Source: an uncultured Eubacteriales bacterium (lineage in GTDB: Bacteria > Bacillota > Clostridia > Oscillospirales > Acutalibacteraceae). From it: a DNA stretch of 36,402 nucleotides. Positions 26,030-33,291 of this stretch are shown piece by piece; position 1 is the first letter of the stretch, and each line of letters begins with the position of its first letter. The position numbers and the translations under genes are program-made. The stretch covers positions 1-36,402 of the forward strand of contig ONAH01000019.1 of assembly GCA_900315715.1 (NCBI GenBank). Reading direction: 5' to 3'. The notes beneath the pieces were generated by a model. That model did no database searches. It worked only from the letters and a program-made list of their open reading frames with translations, and was not told the origin of the DNA.

Positions 26030-26686
26030 ATGAAAAAATATCTCCCCGTCCTCTTTCTCATCATTACTGCTATGGCTTTTATCCCCGTACTTGCAAACCA
26101 CGACATTTTTTCTGCGTACACGCTCTCTGCGGCAACTCCCGTTTCGGCAGCCATATCCTCTGACAGCTATCCTATTCCCGACACGCTTACCTTTACGGAC
26201 CTTTCTGACGGTAAAACCGTTTCACGCTCTGCAAAATCCGTTCTATACTCACTTGTCGGAGCAGCCTGCGATAATGATTTTACCGCAGATCAGGTCAAAT
26301 CCCTCTGTATCGCCTTCCACACTCAGCTTTGTATAGAAAACGAAAACGGCACACTTGCAATCAACACAAAAGATAAGAGCGTTTACCTTAGCGAAAGCGA
26401 ACTTAAGAATAAATTCTCAAGCGATTATACCGCCCTTTGCTCTTACTGCGACAACGTCTATACCGCACTTCTTACATCGGCAGACGGCTCCCTCTCTCCT
26501 GCAAACACACTCTCTTTCTGTTCAAAACCCAACAATACAAAAACGCTTGTCGCCGATCCTTACGATACGCTTTATTCACCCGATTTTGCGGGCGAAACAG
26601 CCGGCATTACTCCAGTTCTTGCAAAGCTGATGTCACAGCAAGGTCTTACATATACTGAGATACTCAATTATTGCTATAATATTTAG
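26030..26686 (+). CDS. Small exported SpoIID-like protein, divergent
   Basis: A 218-residue protein with an N-terminal hydrophobic helix (about residues 4-22; signal peptide or anchor). The rest follows the order of a SpoIID/LytB domain in reduced form: a Leu/Val-rich segment with an ADQVKSLCIAFHTQL stretch in place of the usual ALKAQAVAARTY, VYLSESELKNKFSSDY, then SPANTLSFCS, VADPYDTLYSPDF and a final LMSQQGLTYTEILNYCYN, like the end of SpoIID proteins. SpoIID cleaves peptidoglycan glycan strands during spore engulfment; here the usual Ala-Arg-Thr core is lost, so activity is doubtful. Ribosome binding site AGAAAGGAAG. Its 3' end overlaps the convergent HAD gene by 23 bp. Confidence 0.7.
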   Translation: MKKYLPVLFLIITAMAFIPVLANHDIFSAYTLSAATPVSAAISSDSYPIPDTLTFTDLSDGKTVSRSAKSVLYSLVGAACDNDFTADQVKSLCIAFHTQLCIENENGTLAINTKDKSVYLSESELKNKFSSDYTALCSYCDNVYTALLTSADGSLSPANTLSFCSKPNNTKTLVADPYDTLYSPDFAGETAGITPVLAKLMSQQGLTYTEILNYCYNI

Positions 26687-27431
26687 CTGTTTGAAGCACT
26701 CTTTCAAGTACCTTTTCAGAAAATATACCCTCATCTACTACAATTGTTTTTTCCGGCAGATTCGCTGTATCTGCAAGGTCTTTCGGTGCTATCGGCACAT
26801 CACTGCTGTTTAGCATTGTTATATCAAATTCACTGTCGCCCGCAGATATTATCAACTCAGGATTAAGCTTTTCCCTTAGTCTGTCTATCGCCTTGCCTTT
26901 GCTGAGCATTTTTGGTACAACATACACCTTTACACCGTTATTAAATACATCTACTTTATCTGTATCAAGTTGTTCTTTTAGATTTTCTACCGACTCTTCG
27001 GGTTTTTCGCTTTTCGTAAACACAAACAGTTCTCTTATATTTCGTATCTCAAAAGATCTGTTCTCATCGTTCTCAAGTATCTTTTCTGTAAGCAGTAACT
27101 GATCGTGTGCACTTTCAGTAAGTCTTAATGATTCGTTATACCACTCAGCGTTTTCAACTCCGTTTTCAAGCAACACTCCGCCGTTGCATACAAGTGCAAG
27201 TTTTGGTATTCCTATTCCAAGATCTATCCTGTTGTACTGTTCAAGCGTTCTTGTTGTTGTTGGTACAAGCAGGACGGTTTCGTTTACTTCTTTAATTAGC
27301 TGTGCTGTTTTACTTGTTACAAAAGAAATTTCTCTGCCCTGATAGATTTCGGCACATATCTTATCATCGCCTATGTCATGCTTATATGAATATATCATTG
27401 TATTGTCCAGATCTGTATTGAATATTAACAT
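26664..27431 (-). CDS. HAD-superfamily phosphatase, Ter-module type
   Basis: A 255-residue HAD hydrolase with a Cof-like architecture. The nucleophile motif is NTDLDNT (residues 5-11), motif II is in LLVPTTTRTLEQYNRI (about 55-70), the Lys is in KGKAIDRL and motif IV is GDSEFDITML. The YQGREISFVT segment and VPTTTRTLEQY are what I recall from the HAD proteins encoded in Ter biosynthetic operons. It probably removes phosphate from an intermediate of that pathway, but it lies 8 kb from the other module genes, so the link is inference. GGGGG precedes ATG. It has its own promoter and a structured leader. An alternative is a generic sugar-phosphate phosphatase. Confidence 0.85.
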   Translation of the reverse strand: MLIFNTDLDNTMIYSYKHDIGDDKICAEIYQGREISFVTSKTAQLIKEVNETVLLVPTTTRTLEQYNRIDLGIGIPKLALVCNGGVLLENGVENAEWYNESLRLTESAHDQLLLTEKILENDENRSFEIRNIRELFVFTKSEKPEESVENLKEQLDTDKVDVFNNGVKVYVVPKMLSKGKAIDRLREKLNPELIISAGDSEFDITMLNSSDVPIAPKDLADTANLPEKTIVVDEGIFSEKVLERVLQTAKYYSNN

Positions 27432-27455
27432 AATTTCCCCCTATACAAAGCAAAA

Positions 27456-27479
27456 AGCGTAAGCCGTGCGACCTACGCT
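27456..27479 (-). promoter_or_regulatory. Attenuator-like hairpin in the HAD gene leader
   Basis: On the minus strand an 8-bp stem with one G-U pair (27456-27463 and 27472-27479), an 8-nt loop and TTTTTGC lies about 25 nt before the HAD start codon, inside a leader of about 110 nt. Two smaller hairpins precede it: GCGG-GTTTA-CCGC near 27520-27530 and ATCT...AGAT near 27482-27498. The layout is that of a transcription attenuator, but it matches no riboswitch class I know. Confidence 0.6.
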
Positions 27480-27547
27480 AAATCTGCTGAGTAAGATGTG
27501 ATATTGACAGAACAAATGCGGTAAACCCGCTTCGATTAACTATTGTT

Positions 27548-27576
27548 ATTTTATCATAAAACGATTATTATGTCAA
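27548..27576 (-). promoter_or_regulatory. Promoter of the HAD gene
   Basis: TTGACA at 27571-27576 and TAAAAT at 27548-27553 on the minus strand with a 17-bp spacer. Transcription from here would produce the leader of about 110 nt described above. The stretch from 27580 to 27655, before the divergent CarD promoter, is very A/T-rich and holds nothing else I recognise. Confidence 0.75.
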
Positions 27577-27654
27577 GATTTATAAATGGAATAAATTTTA
27601 AAATTTTAAATCTCAAATTTGTAAAATTTAACTATGACGTTAAATTTTTATTTT

Positions 27655-27686
27655 TGATATAATATTATTGTGATAATTACACAATA
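27655..27686 (+). promoter_or_regulatory. Extended -10 promoter and palindrome upstream of the CarD-family gene
   Basis: TGATATAAT (27655-27663) is an extended -10 element. Immediately downstream, at 27666-27686, is a perfect inverted repeat TATTGTG-ATAATTA-CACAATA with 7-bp arms covering the expected transcription start, the place where a repressor would act. The leader continues for about 80 nt to the start codon. Confidence 0.55.
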
Positions 27687-27750
27687 GTTGGTTAACCCAT
27701 TAGTCCAATATCACTAAATTATCTTTTTTAGAAATATGAGGGTGAAAACA

Positions 27751-28254
27751 ATGTACGAAAAAAACGAAATACTGGTTTACGGGAACAACGGAGTATGCAG
27801 ACTGACAGATATTCGCCGTGAGAGTTTCACAGATCAGCCTGAAATGTACTACATACTCTCCCCCGTGTTTGACGAACGCTCCACTATTTATGTACCGACA
27901 GAAAGCATTTCAGCCGTAAAAAAGCTCCGTCCGATAATGTCTAAAGACGTTCTTGACGAAATGCTCACAAACGCTAAAAACTCCGACACACAGTGGGAGA
28001 GCAACGACAGAATTAGAGGAGAACAGTTCAAGAGCGTTACAGCCAAAGGATTATCTCCTGCGCTGTTAGAGGTAATGAAAAGCCTCACCATAAAAAAGGA
28101 CGAACTGAAAAAAAGCGTAAAAAAGCTTCATGCTTCTGACGAAAGAACCCTTGCGGCTTGTGAAAAAATTATCGGAGAAGAATATGCCTATGCCTTCGGA
28201 GTTGACGTAAACGACGCTTTATCCCACATCAAGAATGAGTTCCTCAGCGCCTGA
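27751..28254 (+). CDS. CarD-family transcriptional regulator
   Basis: A 167-residue protein with an N-terminal RNA-polymerase-interaction (CarD/TRCF-RID) domain, seen as NEILVYGNNGVCRLTDIRRE, followed by YYILSPVFDERSTIYVPTES. The C-terminal half is helical and ends LSHIKNEFLSA, as in other clostridial CarD proteins. These proteins bind the RNA polymerase beta subunit and modulate open-complex formation. Upstream ATG at 27736 overlaps the GAGGG ribosome binding site; the ATG at 27751 fits the family start. Transcribed divergently from the HAD gene and convergently with aspS. Confidence 0.88.
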   Translation: MYEKNEILVYGNNGVCRLTDIRRESFTDQPEMYYILSPVFDERSTIYVPTESISAVKKLRPIMSKDVLDEMLTNAKNSDTQWESNDRIRGEQFKSVTAKGLSPALLEVMKSLTIKKDELKKSVKKLHASDERTLAACEKIIGEEYAYAFGVDVNDALSHIKNEFLSA

Positions 28255-28312
28255 TGTTATTCACATATTGTTATTCTGTTGTGGATAACTCAATTTTTTC
28301 AGATTAGTAAAC

Positions 28313-28348
28313 AAAAGTGTGTAAGCCGCTTTGAACTTACACACTTTT
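28313..28348. terminator. Bidirectional terminator between carD-like gene and aspS
   Basis: A perfect 13-bp stem (28313-28325 and 28336-28348, core GTGTGTAAG) with a 10-nt loop, flanked by A and T runs so that it can act on both converging transcripts. Confidence 0.93.
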
Positions 28349-28366
28349 TTATTTATATAATTATCC

Positions 28367-30154
28367 TCAGTTCTGTTCGCCCGTAACTACACCAATTCCA
28401 AGCTCTGCAAGCTGTACATTATCAACAGGTGAGGGAGCATTTGTCATCGGCTCACTTGCGTTCTGTACCTTCGGGAATGCAACAACATCACGCAATGTCG
28501 AAGCTTTTATCATCTGCATTACAAGTCTGTCCAGACCAATTCCCATTCCACCGTGAGGCGGCGCACCGTATTTGAATGCGTCTGTGAGGAAACCAAACTT
28601 CTTGTATGCTTCCTCATCGCTAAGTCCAAGCATACTGAACATACGCTTCTGTAAATCAGGGTTTGTAATTCTTATCGAACCAGAAGAAAGCTCTATTCCG
28701 TTGAGAACCATATCATATGCCTTTGCATAAACCTTACTCTTATCGCCCTCAAGGTGCTGTAAAGCCTCATCTGTCGGTGATGTGAACGGGTGGTGCATTG
28801 CTACCCATTCGCCCGACTCCTTATCAAACTCAAAGAACGGGAACTCAACTACCCACAAGAAGTTAAATCCGTCTCCGATAATATCAAGCTTTCTTGCAGC
28901 CTCAAGTCTGAGCGCGCCAAGTATCGACATTACGTTTGTATCATTAGTATCAGCTATAATGAATACCACGTCGCCCTTTTCGGCACCTGCGCGTTCGATC
29001 ACTGCGTTCATCTGCTCCGGTGTCATAAACTTAGCAAATGATGATGCTACTCCGTCATCTGTCATTCTTATCCAAGCCATACCTTTTGCACCGATACCCT
29101 TTGCAGTTTCGGTAAGCTTGTCTATCTCTTTTCTTGAGTATGTTTTGAGCGCACCCTTTGCGGTAATTCCTCTTACGCTTCCGCCGCCCTCTATCGCCGA
29201 CTTGAATACAACAAAATCAGTATCCTTTACAACATCTGTAAGGTCAAACAGCTCCATGCCAAAACGTGTATCCGGCTTATCGGAACCGTACTTCTCCATT
29301 ACTTCGTTATATGTATATCTTGGGAACGGAGTTGGAATATCTATATCAAGTGCCTTTTTGAATACATACTTGATAAAACCTTCGCCAAGCTCCAGTATAT
29401 CCTCCATATCAACAAACGACATCTCAATATCTATCTGAGTAAACTCAGGCTGTCTGTCCGCACGCAAATCTTCGTCACGGAAACATCTTGCTATCTGCAT
29501 ATACTTGTCAAACCCTGCAACCATACAAAGCTGTTTGTATATCTGAGGTGACTGCGGCAGCGCATAAAAACTTCCCTTATGTATTCTTGACGGTACAAGA
29601 AAATCTCTTGCTCCCTCCGGAGTGGATTTTATCAGCATAGGTGTTTCTATCTCTATAAATCCTCTATCGTCAAAGTAATCTCTTGTTGCCTTTGCTATCT
29701 TGTGTCGGAGGATTATATTCTGCTGCAAATCAGGACGTCTTAAATCAAGATAACGATACTGCAAACGTGTAGCTTCGCCTGTCTTACAGTTATCTACTAT
29801 CTCAAACGGCGGTGTTTCGCTCTCTCCCAGTATCCTAAGCTCTGTAACCTTTACTTCTATATCGCCCGTAGCTATTTTGTTGCTTTTCGCACTTCTCTCC
29901 ATTACAGTGCCTTTTACTCCAAGTACATACTCACTGCGGCACTGTGCGGCTTTCTCAAATACTGCCTTCTCTGTACTGTCGTCAAACGATAACTGAGTAA
30001 TTCCTGTTCTGTCACGCAAATCAATAAAGATAAGCTGACCTAAATCTCTCTGCTTCGCTACCCAGCCGAAAAGAGTTACTTCTTTTCCGACATCTTCAAT
30101 ACGCAGGTCACCGCAATAGTGAGTGCGTTTCATTCCTGTCATAAATTCTGCCAT
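28367..30154 (-). CDS. aspS: Aspartyl-tRNA synthetase
   Basis: Class II synthetase of 595 residues, the usual length of the bacterial type with the GAD insertion. The N-terminal OB-fold anticodon domain (VTLFGWVAKQRDLGQLIF) is followed by the catalytic core with motif 2 (IARCFRDEDLRADRQPEFTQ) and motif 3 (GMGIGLDRLVM), with the GAD insert between about residues 290 and 410. It attaches Asp to tRNA-Asp; whether it also charges tRNA-Asn depends on genes outside the window. ATG follows GGAGG. In many Firmicutes aspS directly follows hisS; here two small unknown genes lie between them. Confidence 0.97.
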   Translation of the reverse strand: MAEFMTGMKRTHYCGDLRIEDVGKEVTLFGWVAKQRDLGQLIFIDLRDRTGITQLSFDDSTEKAVFEKAAQCRSEYVLGVKGTVMERSAKSNKIATGDIEVKVTELRILGESETPPFEIVDNCKTGEATRLQYRYLDLRRPDLQQNIILRHKIAKATRDYFDDRGFIEIETPMLIKSTPEGARDFLVPSRIHKGSFYALPQSPQIYKQLCMVAGFDKYMQIARCFRDEDLRADRQPEFTQIDIEMSFVDMEDILELGEGFIKYVFKKALDIDIPTPFPRYTYNEVMEKYGSDKPDTRFGMELFDLTDVVKDTDFVVFKSAIEGGGSVRGITAKGALKTYSRKEIDKLTETAKGIGAKGMAWIRMTDDGVASSFAKFMTPEQMNAVIERAGAEKGDVVFIIADTNDTNVMSILGALRLEAARKLDIIGDGFNFLWVVEFPFFEFDKESGEWVAMHHPFTSPTDEALQHLEGDKSKVYAKAYDMVLNGIELSSGSIRITNPDLQKRMFSMLGLSDEEAYKKFGFLTDAFKYGAPPHGGMGIGLDRLVMQMIKASTLRDVVAFPKVQNASEPMTNAPSPVDNVQLAELGIGVVTGEQN

Positions 30155-30187
30155 AATTTTATGCCTCCATTTATTATCATCTATATT

Positions 30188-30216
30188 ATGATAAAACGAA
30201 ATCGAAGAAATTACAA
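30188..30216 (-). promoter_or_regulatory. Possible promoter of aspS
   Basis: TTGTAA at 30211-30216 and TATCAT at 30188-30193 on the minus strand with a 17-bp spacer. It suggests aspS can be made independently of the hisS cluster. No T-box was found here. Confidence 0.45.
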
Positions 30217-30261
30217 GAGGTATTTTTAAATTATTATATCTCCCGACTTCGATTTTTGTTT

Positions 30262-30492
30262 TTATTTCTTGCTGTCCTCAGTAATCATCGTTACAACCGG
30301 CTTTCCGTCTGCGTCTAAAAGCGTAGTTATATGACCATCAAACACAAGATAATTTACACCTGTTTTTGTATCGACTATAATTGAAATCTCATTCCAATCA
30401 TACTGGCTATATACTTTTTTAAATCTTGGCTCCGGCTTTTTTGGTTTTTTTGTTTCTTTAGTATCCTTCTTCTTATCGTTTATAAAACCCAT
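30262..30492 (-). CDS. Small DUF6440-like protein
   Basis: A 76-residue protein. Residues 1-22 are Lys-rich (KKKDTKETKKPKKPEP); the rest, RFKKVYSQYDWNEISIIVDT followed by KTGVNYLVFDGHITTLLDADGKPVV, resembles the DUF6440 family, a small beta-rich domain of unknown role often found in clostridial mobile and accessory regions. The start ATG follows GGAGAA. It lies 22 bp after the membrane protein gene and is probably co-transcribed with it. Confidence 0.78.
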   Translation of the reverse strand: MGFINDKKKDTKETKKPKKPEPRFKKVYSQYDWNEISIIVDTKTGVNYLVFDGHITTLLDADGKPVVTMITEDSKK

Positions 30493-30514
30493 ATGTATTC
30501 TCCTTCAATACTTC

Positions 30515-31411
30515 TTATAACGTCCGACTTAACACAATTATCGAAATAATCACTATTATCAATGATACAAACACCTTTTCAGCGTTAATACTTCCCGGAT
30601 TTGAACGGTCATAAACCTCAAACGGACAACGTGGATTTATTCTCAGCCCATACTGTGCGCCTTTTACCGGTATTTTACTTACCTGTTCCTGTGCGGCTGT
30701 TCTGTATCTGATATTATTGTACTCATATGTATAAATAGGCAAATAGGTATAAAATACTATCATTTCATCACCCTGGCTTTGCGTATGCTTAATGGAATTG
30801 TAATCCGATATTACGGGGCCAACAATTTCTGTACACACAATCTTTCTTGTCAGGCTTTCTATCGGTTTAGCAACAAGCTGATAAAAACACCAAATCAATG
30901 CGCACATCGCAATAAATATTGGAACCCCATTCTCAGCCGATGTTCCCCTGTCGTAAGCAATCTTTTCCAACACAACATATATCACGCCCATAATTACTAA
31001 GTAATGCTCAAAAACACGGTTTCCCATCTTGTGTCTTATCTCCATTACCAAACCCGTTATCATAAGGGCTATACCCACACTCATTGGAAGCATCGGCATA
31101 TTCAGCACCGCCACTCCGGAGACCGCTATCCCTGATATAATTCCCATTGTGATAAGTGTTCCATATGGGATTTTCTTTTCTCCCGCATACAAAGGTGCAT
31201 ACGGTTTTTCTTCTTTTGGGCTGTTTTCTGCACTTTCCTCTGTCTGCTGCTCTGCTGTCTTTTCCGGATTATTCTGTGCAATCCTTGCCTGTCGTCGTTG
31301 CATTCTTTGTCTGGCTTTTTCCTTTTTCATCTGCTCAAGTTCCCAGGGTGTATATAACCGTTCTTTGTTTATTTCAGGGTTGAAAGTAGGTTTCTTTTCG
31401 TCTAAATGCAT
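30515..31411 (-). CDS. Membrane protein of unknown function
   Basis: A protein of about 298 residues I do not recognise. The N-terminal third is charged and coiled-coil-like (LEQMKKEKARQRMQRRQARI, then a Glu-rich stretch). Three or four hydrophobic segments follow (LITMGIISGIAVSGVAVL, MLPMSVGIALMITGLVM, YLVIMGVIYVVLEKI, IFIAMCALIWCFYQLVA), then a soluble beta-rich segment containing YTYEYNNIRYRTA, which recalls DUF3592-type domains, and a final helix at the C-terminus. ATG 31411 is chosen because GGAAG lies 8 nt before it, whereas the upstream frame opening lacks such a site. Positioned between hisS and the DUF6440-like gene. Confidence 0.75.
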   Translation of the reverse strand: MHLDEKKPTFNPEINKERLYTPWELEQMKKEKARQRMQRRQARIAQNNPEKTAEQQTEESAENSPKEEKPYAPLYAGEKKIPYGTLITMGIISGIAVSGVAVLNMPMLPMSVGIALMITGLVMEIRHKMGNRVFEHYLVIMGVIYVVLEKIAYDRGTSAENGVPIFIAMCALIWCFYQLVAKPIESLTRKIVCTEIVGPVISDYNSIKHTQSQGDEMIVFYTYLPIYTYEYNNIRYRTAAQEQVSKIPVKGAQYGLRINPRCPFEVYDRSNPGSINAEKVFVSLIIVIISIIVLSRTL

Positions 31412-31464
31412 ATCGTTACTTCCTTTTTTACCTTGACAATAACATAAAATGCCTATAAACACGT

Positions 31465-31492
31465 TGTACAGCAGTTTTAAAACCGCTGTACA
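31465..31492. repeat. 28-bp near-perfect palindrome downstream of hisS
   Basis: TGTACAGC-GTTTTAAAAC-GCTGTACA type sequence: 14-bp arms with a single mismatch (which would be a G-U pair in RNA) and no spacer. It lies between the hisS stop codon and the next gene. There is no T run after it on the minus strand, so it is either a weak terminator, a processing site or a protein-binding site. Confidence 0.7.
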
Positions 31493-31506
31493 GTATAAAG
31501 ATATTA

Positions 31507-32820
31507 TTATTCTCCCGCAAACGAATCTGCCACATTTTTGTGGTTCTGGGCTATATAAATCTCTAAAAACTTATCCAAAAACTCCTCATTTAGCGGCACT
31601 TCAAACTGCTCATGAGTATCCATCTTCTTAACAACAGCCTTATTCGCCTCAAGGTCATCGCCGCCTATTACCATACTGTATTTTGCATCTATCTTGTTTG
31701 CGTACTTCATCTGCGGCTTTAACGCTCTGCCTATAATATCTGTCTGAGCTATAAGCGATGCTTCTCTAAGCGACTTTACAAGCACAAACGCTTTCTTTGC
31801 CGCTTCTTCTCCAAGCGGTGCTATATACAAATCGCAGGTTTTCGGCTTTGGTATCTCTATCCCCTGCGCCTCCATTACCATAAGCAGTCGCTCAAGTCCC
31901 ATTGCAAACCCCAACGACGGTGTCGGCTGTCCGCCCAGTTCCTCTATCAGACCATCATAACGGCCTCCTCCGCATACAGTACCCTGTGCGCCGATTGCGT
32001 CCGTTATAAACTCAAAAACTGTTCGTGTATAGTAATCAAGTCCTCTTACAATTTTAGGATTTACCGTATATTTTATATCTGCTACATCTAAGTATGATTT
32101 TACTTTTTCAAAATGCTCCGAACAATCCGAACATATATACTCAAGTACAGTCGGTGCATTTTTTGCAATACCGCTGCAAATCTCACTCTTGCAGTCAAGA
32201 ATTCTCATTGGATTTCTGTCAAGCCTGGAAAGACACGTTTCACAAAGCTGGTCTTTATATCCTTCAAAGTATGTTTTTAGAGCCGCAGTATAATTCTTAC
32301 GGCAACTCTTACAGCCTATTGAATTAAGTTCCAGTTTTATATTATCTATACCAAGTCTGTCAAACACGGAATTTGCCGCACATATCATTTCGGCATCAGC
32401 TCTGGGATCGGCAGCACCGTATGTTTCCATACCGAACTGGTGAAACTCCCTCTGACGTCCTGCCTGTGCTTTCTCATAGCGATAGCAGGTCAACAGGTAA
32501 TATGCCTTTATCGGAAGCCCGTCATTATGGAGAGCGTGTTCAAGATATGCTCTTGCAGCACCCGCTGTACCCTCAGGTCGAAGTGTTATACTCTCTCCGC
32601 CTTTTGTATCAAACGTGTACATCTCTTTCTGAACAACATCTGTTGTTTCTCCAACGCCTCTGTTAAATAGCATTGTATGCTCAAATACAGGTGTTCTTAT
32701 CTCCTTAAACCCGAAGCACTCCGCCTCTTTCCTCATAACATCTTCTACAAACTGCCATTTGTAGCTGTCATTGGGCAGAATATCCTCTGTACCCTTAACC
32801 TTTTTTGTAATTACCGCCAT
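31507..32820 (-). CDS. hisS: Histidyl-tRNA synthetase
   Basis: Class II synthetase of about 437 residues that charges tRNA-His. It begins VKGTEDILPNDSYKW, the usual HisRS start. Motif 1 lies near FEHTMLFNRGVGETTD, the ATP/His pocket in LRPEGTAGAARAYLEH, motif 2 in YRYEKAQAGRQREFHQ, and the His-specific loop in RGLDYYTRTVFEF, which marks it as a true HisRS rather than the HisZ paralogue. Motif 3 is GLERLLMVM. ATG 32820 follows GGAGG by 10 nt. It comes 32 bp after mgsA in the minD-mgsA-hisS run. Confidence 0.97.
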   Translation of the reverse strand: MAVITKKVKGTEDILPNDSYKWQFVEDVMRKEAECFGFKEIRTPVFEHTMLFNRGVGETTDVVQKEMYTFDTKGGESITLRPEGTAGAARAYLEHALHNDGLPIKAYYLLTCYRYEKAQAGRQREFHQFGMETYGAADPRADAEMICAANSVFDRLGIDNIKLELNSIGCKSCRKNYTAALKTYFEGYKDQLCETCLSRLDRNPMRILDCKSEICSGIAKNAPTVLEYICSDCSEHFEKVKSYLDVADIKYTVNPKIVRGLDYYTRTVFEFITDAIGAQGTVCGGGRYDGLIEELGGQPTPSLGFAMGLERLLMVMEAQGIEIPKPKTCDLYIAPLGEEAAKKAFVLVKSLREASLIAQTDIIGRALKPQMKYANKIDAKYSMVIGGDDLEANKAVVKKMDTHEQFEVPLNEEFLDKFLEIYIAQNHKNVADSFAGE

Positions 32821-32852
32821 ACTTTTCTTTCCTCCAAAAACTTTACTATATA

Positions 32853-33251
32853 TCAACGGCGCATTACGTCACGCCAATCAAGATCTCCTCTCTCCAATCC
32901 ATGTATCAGCACCTCTGCGGTTGCTATGTTTGTGGCAACCGGAATATTGTGCATATCGCATATTCTGAGAAGGTTCATATCGTTAGGCTCATGCGGTTTC
33001 GGATTGAGCGGATCTCTGAAAAACAGAAGCATATCCACCTCATCACAGCCTATCTTTGCACTGATCTGCTGACCGCCGCCCTGTGCGCCGCTTAGAAACT
33101 TTACAATTTTCAGTCCTGTTGTTTCGGATACTATTTTGCCGGTAGTACCCGTAGCACAAAGATTATGTCTGCTAAGTATTCCGCAGTATGCTATGCAGAA
33201 CTGCACCATTAATTCTTTCTTTGCATCATGTGCTATTAATGCGATATTCAT
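32853..33251 (-). CDS. mgsA: Methylglyoxal synthase
   Basis: Converts dihydroxyacetone phosphate to methylglyoxal and phosphate, an overflow branch of glycolysis. The 132-residue protein has the conserved features IALIAHDAKK, CATGTTG, FFRDPLNPKPHEPND (with the second catalytic Asp) and NIPVATNIATAE. In the SGPxGGDQQ motif, where E. coli MgsA has its catalytic base Asp71, the sequence reads SGAQGGGQQI with Gly in place of Asp. Related clostridial proteins may share this, so inactivity should not be assumed. Ribosome binding site GGGAGG, ATG 8 nt later. Placed 40 bp after minD, an order known from clostridial min-rodA-mgsA clusters. Confidence 0.9.
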   Translation of the reverse strand: MNIALIAHDAKKELMVQFCIAYCGILSRHNLCATGTTGKIVSETTGLKIVKFLSGAQGGGQQISAKIGCDEVDMLLFFRDPLNPKPHEPNDMNLLRICDMHNIPVATNIATAEVLIHGLERGDLDWRDVMRR

Positions 33252-33291
33252 AATTAAATCCTCCCGAAATATAATTTTGATGTCCAGATGT

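Noticed and set aside
28782-29438. 218-codon plus-strand open frame opposite aspS
   Set aside because: It is antisense to a certain gene and low in complexity (Ser/Ile/Pro-rich), without a family match; it is a by-product of codon bias.
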